Assembly (NCBI RefSeq): GCF_037963145.1
Contig: NZ_CP150144.1
Span: 2,542,001 to 2,606,000 of the forward strand
Direction of reading: 5' to 3'
Length of the DNA: 64,000 nt
Source: Oceanobacillus sp. FSL K6-2867
GTDB lineage: Bacteria; Bacillota; Bacilli; Bacillales; Amphibacillaceae
In this document: in pieces, positions 63,527 to 64,000 of the stretch
Numbering within the stretch: the first letter of the stretch is position 1
Layout of the letters: every line of letters starts with the position of its first letter
Notes under the pieces: model-generated
Databases searched by the model: none
What the model saw: only the letters and a program-made list of their open reading frames with translations
Told to the model about the DNA's origin: nothing
Translations under genes and position numbers: made by a program

Positions 63527-64000
63527 TTATCTAGTGGGTGACAGTAACGACGTAATAATCTCTTCCAAATCAAGTGAAGATTGGTTCGTCCATTGTAAAC
63601 CTTTTTCTCGTAAATAGTGTTCCGTTGCTTCTGGATGATTGGATACCACTTGAATACGATCCCGAAAAACTTCACCAGGAATAGATGATTCAGTTAGTTC
63701 GCTGCGTAACCAATAACGCTTGTAGCGTTCTGTCAGTGCTTCTTTTTCAAAGTTCCCTACCATCTCCCCATTACGTAATACGAATAGATAGTCAGAAAGT
63801 TTCTTAATATCTTCAATTTGATGACTTGCTATAACAATGGAGCGTTCCCCTTGTTCCATCCAGTCTACTAGAACGTCCATAAGGTGAGTTTTCGCTGGAA
63901 TATCAAGGTATGCTGTCGGTTCATCCAAAAGTAATAAAGCAGTATTCCTTGGAATGGTCAGTGCAAGTGTGAGTTTCTGCTGTGACCCTTGAGAAAGTTT
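63527..64000 (-). CDS. ABC transporter ATP-binding protein, C-terminal part only
   Basis: The gene enters from beyond base 64000. The visible 157 residues hold the signature KLSQGSQQKL, Walker B LLLLDEPTAYLD and the His switch SHQIEDIKKL, then a divergent C-terminal extension. The pairing transporter would lie outside the window. It probably forms one transcript with the M23 and NatAB-like genes. Confidence 0.82.
   Translation of the reverse strand, partial: KLSQGSQQKLTLALTIPRNTALLLLDEPTAYLDIPAKTHLMDVLVDWMEQGERSIVIASHQIEDIKKLSDYLFVLRNGEMVGNFEKEALTERYKRYWLRSELTESSIPGEVFRDRIQVVSNHPEATEHYLREKGLQWTNQSSLDLEEIITSLLSPTR

Overview
The window looks like chromosome of a low-GC Gram-positive bacterium of the family Bacillaceae, closest in flavour to salt- and alkali-tolerant genera such as Oceanobacillus or Virgibacillus. 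The reasons are a complete seven-gene Mrp Na+/H+ antiporter operon, a des-desKR cold-sensing operon arranged as in Bacillus subtilis, B. subtilis-type GltAB, GltC, YpvA and YfiT proteins, strong AGGAGG ribosome sites, and frequent TTG and GTG starts. The genus is inferred, not proved. I see no rRNA, tRNA, CRISPR array, transposase or prophage module.

Layout. 1-7.7 kb: the 5' end of an Fsr-type efflux gene, a YpvA/DinG-like helicase, an ArsR-regulator/MFS-pump/APH-kinase run, a lipoprotein and a CoA-type Nudix hydrolase. 7.8-12.6 kb: a stand-alone purC, the membrane-fluidity operon des-desK-desR and a nitrilase-family amidase. 12.6-14.9 kb: a universal-stress-domain gene bracketed by two copies of a foldback repeat (family 2). 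14.9-20.9 kb: mrpABCDEFG, with copies of a second structured repeat (family 1) just before mrpA and between mrpD and mrpE. 21-24 kb: a pentapeptide-repeat protein, a luciferase-like flavin oxidoreductase and a SEC-C/HTH protein. 24.7-32.2 kb: glutamate synthase gltAB with a good catabolite (cre) site upstream, then an rlmN-type methyltransferase gene.

32.2-37.3 kb: a membrane diguanylate cyclase, then a chromosomal plasmid-type partition cassette (centromere-like repeats, ParM actin, ParR-like RHH adaptor) and an ECF sigma/anti-sigma pair. 37.5-43.2 kb: a TrpXYZ-like ABC importer, NADP-type glutamate dehydrogenase, and gltC divergent from gdhA rather than from gltAB. 43.2-47.3 kb: ribonucleotide reductase genes nrdE-flavodoxin-nrdF behind a candidate NrdR-controlled promoter. 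47-54.7 kb: a looser run of small accessory genes (MerR-methyltransferase fusion, YflT-type stress protein, GNAT, SDR, a broken GNAT gene, YfiT, PhzF). 55-56.4 kb: an HTH-TPR (RRNPP, NprR-like) regulator followed at once by a 50-residue secreted prepeptide, a likely quorum-sensing pair. 56.5-64 kb, mostly minus strand: an SH3b amidase, an FMN reductase, a 24-residue hydrophobic peptide, an EamA transporter, a NatAB-like ABC exporter, an M23 peptidase and the end of another ABC ATPase gene.

The genes form several coherent themes: ion homeostasis (Mrp), nitrogen assimilation (GltAB, GdhA, GltC), membrane adaptation (Des/DesKR), nucleotide supply (PurC, Nrd) and [10 protein letters not shown]. 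The most unusual items are the chromosomal ParMRC cassette, the regulator/peptide pair, and two families of intergenic repeats whose copies keep base pairing while their sequence changes.
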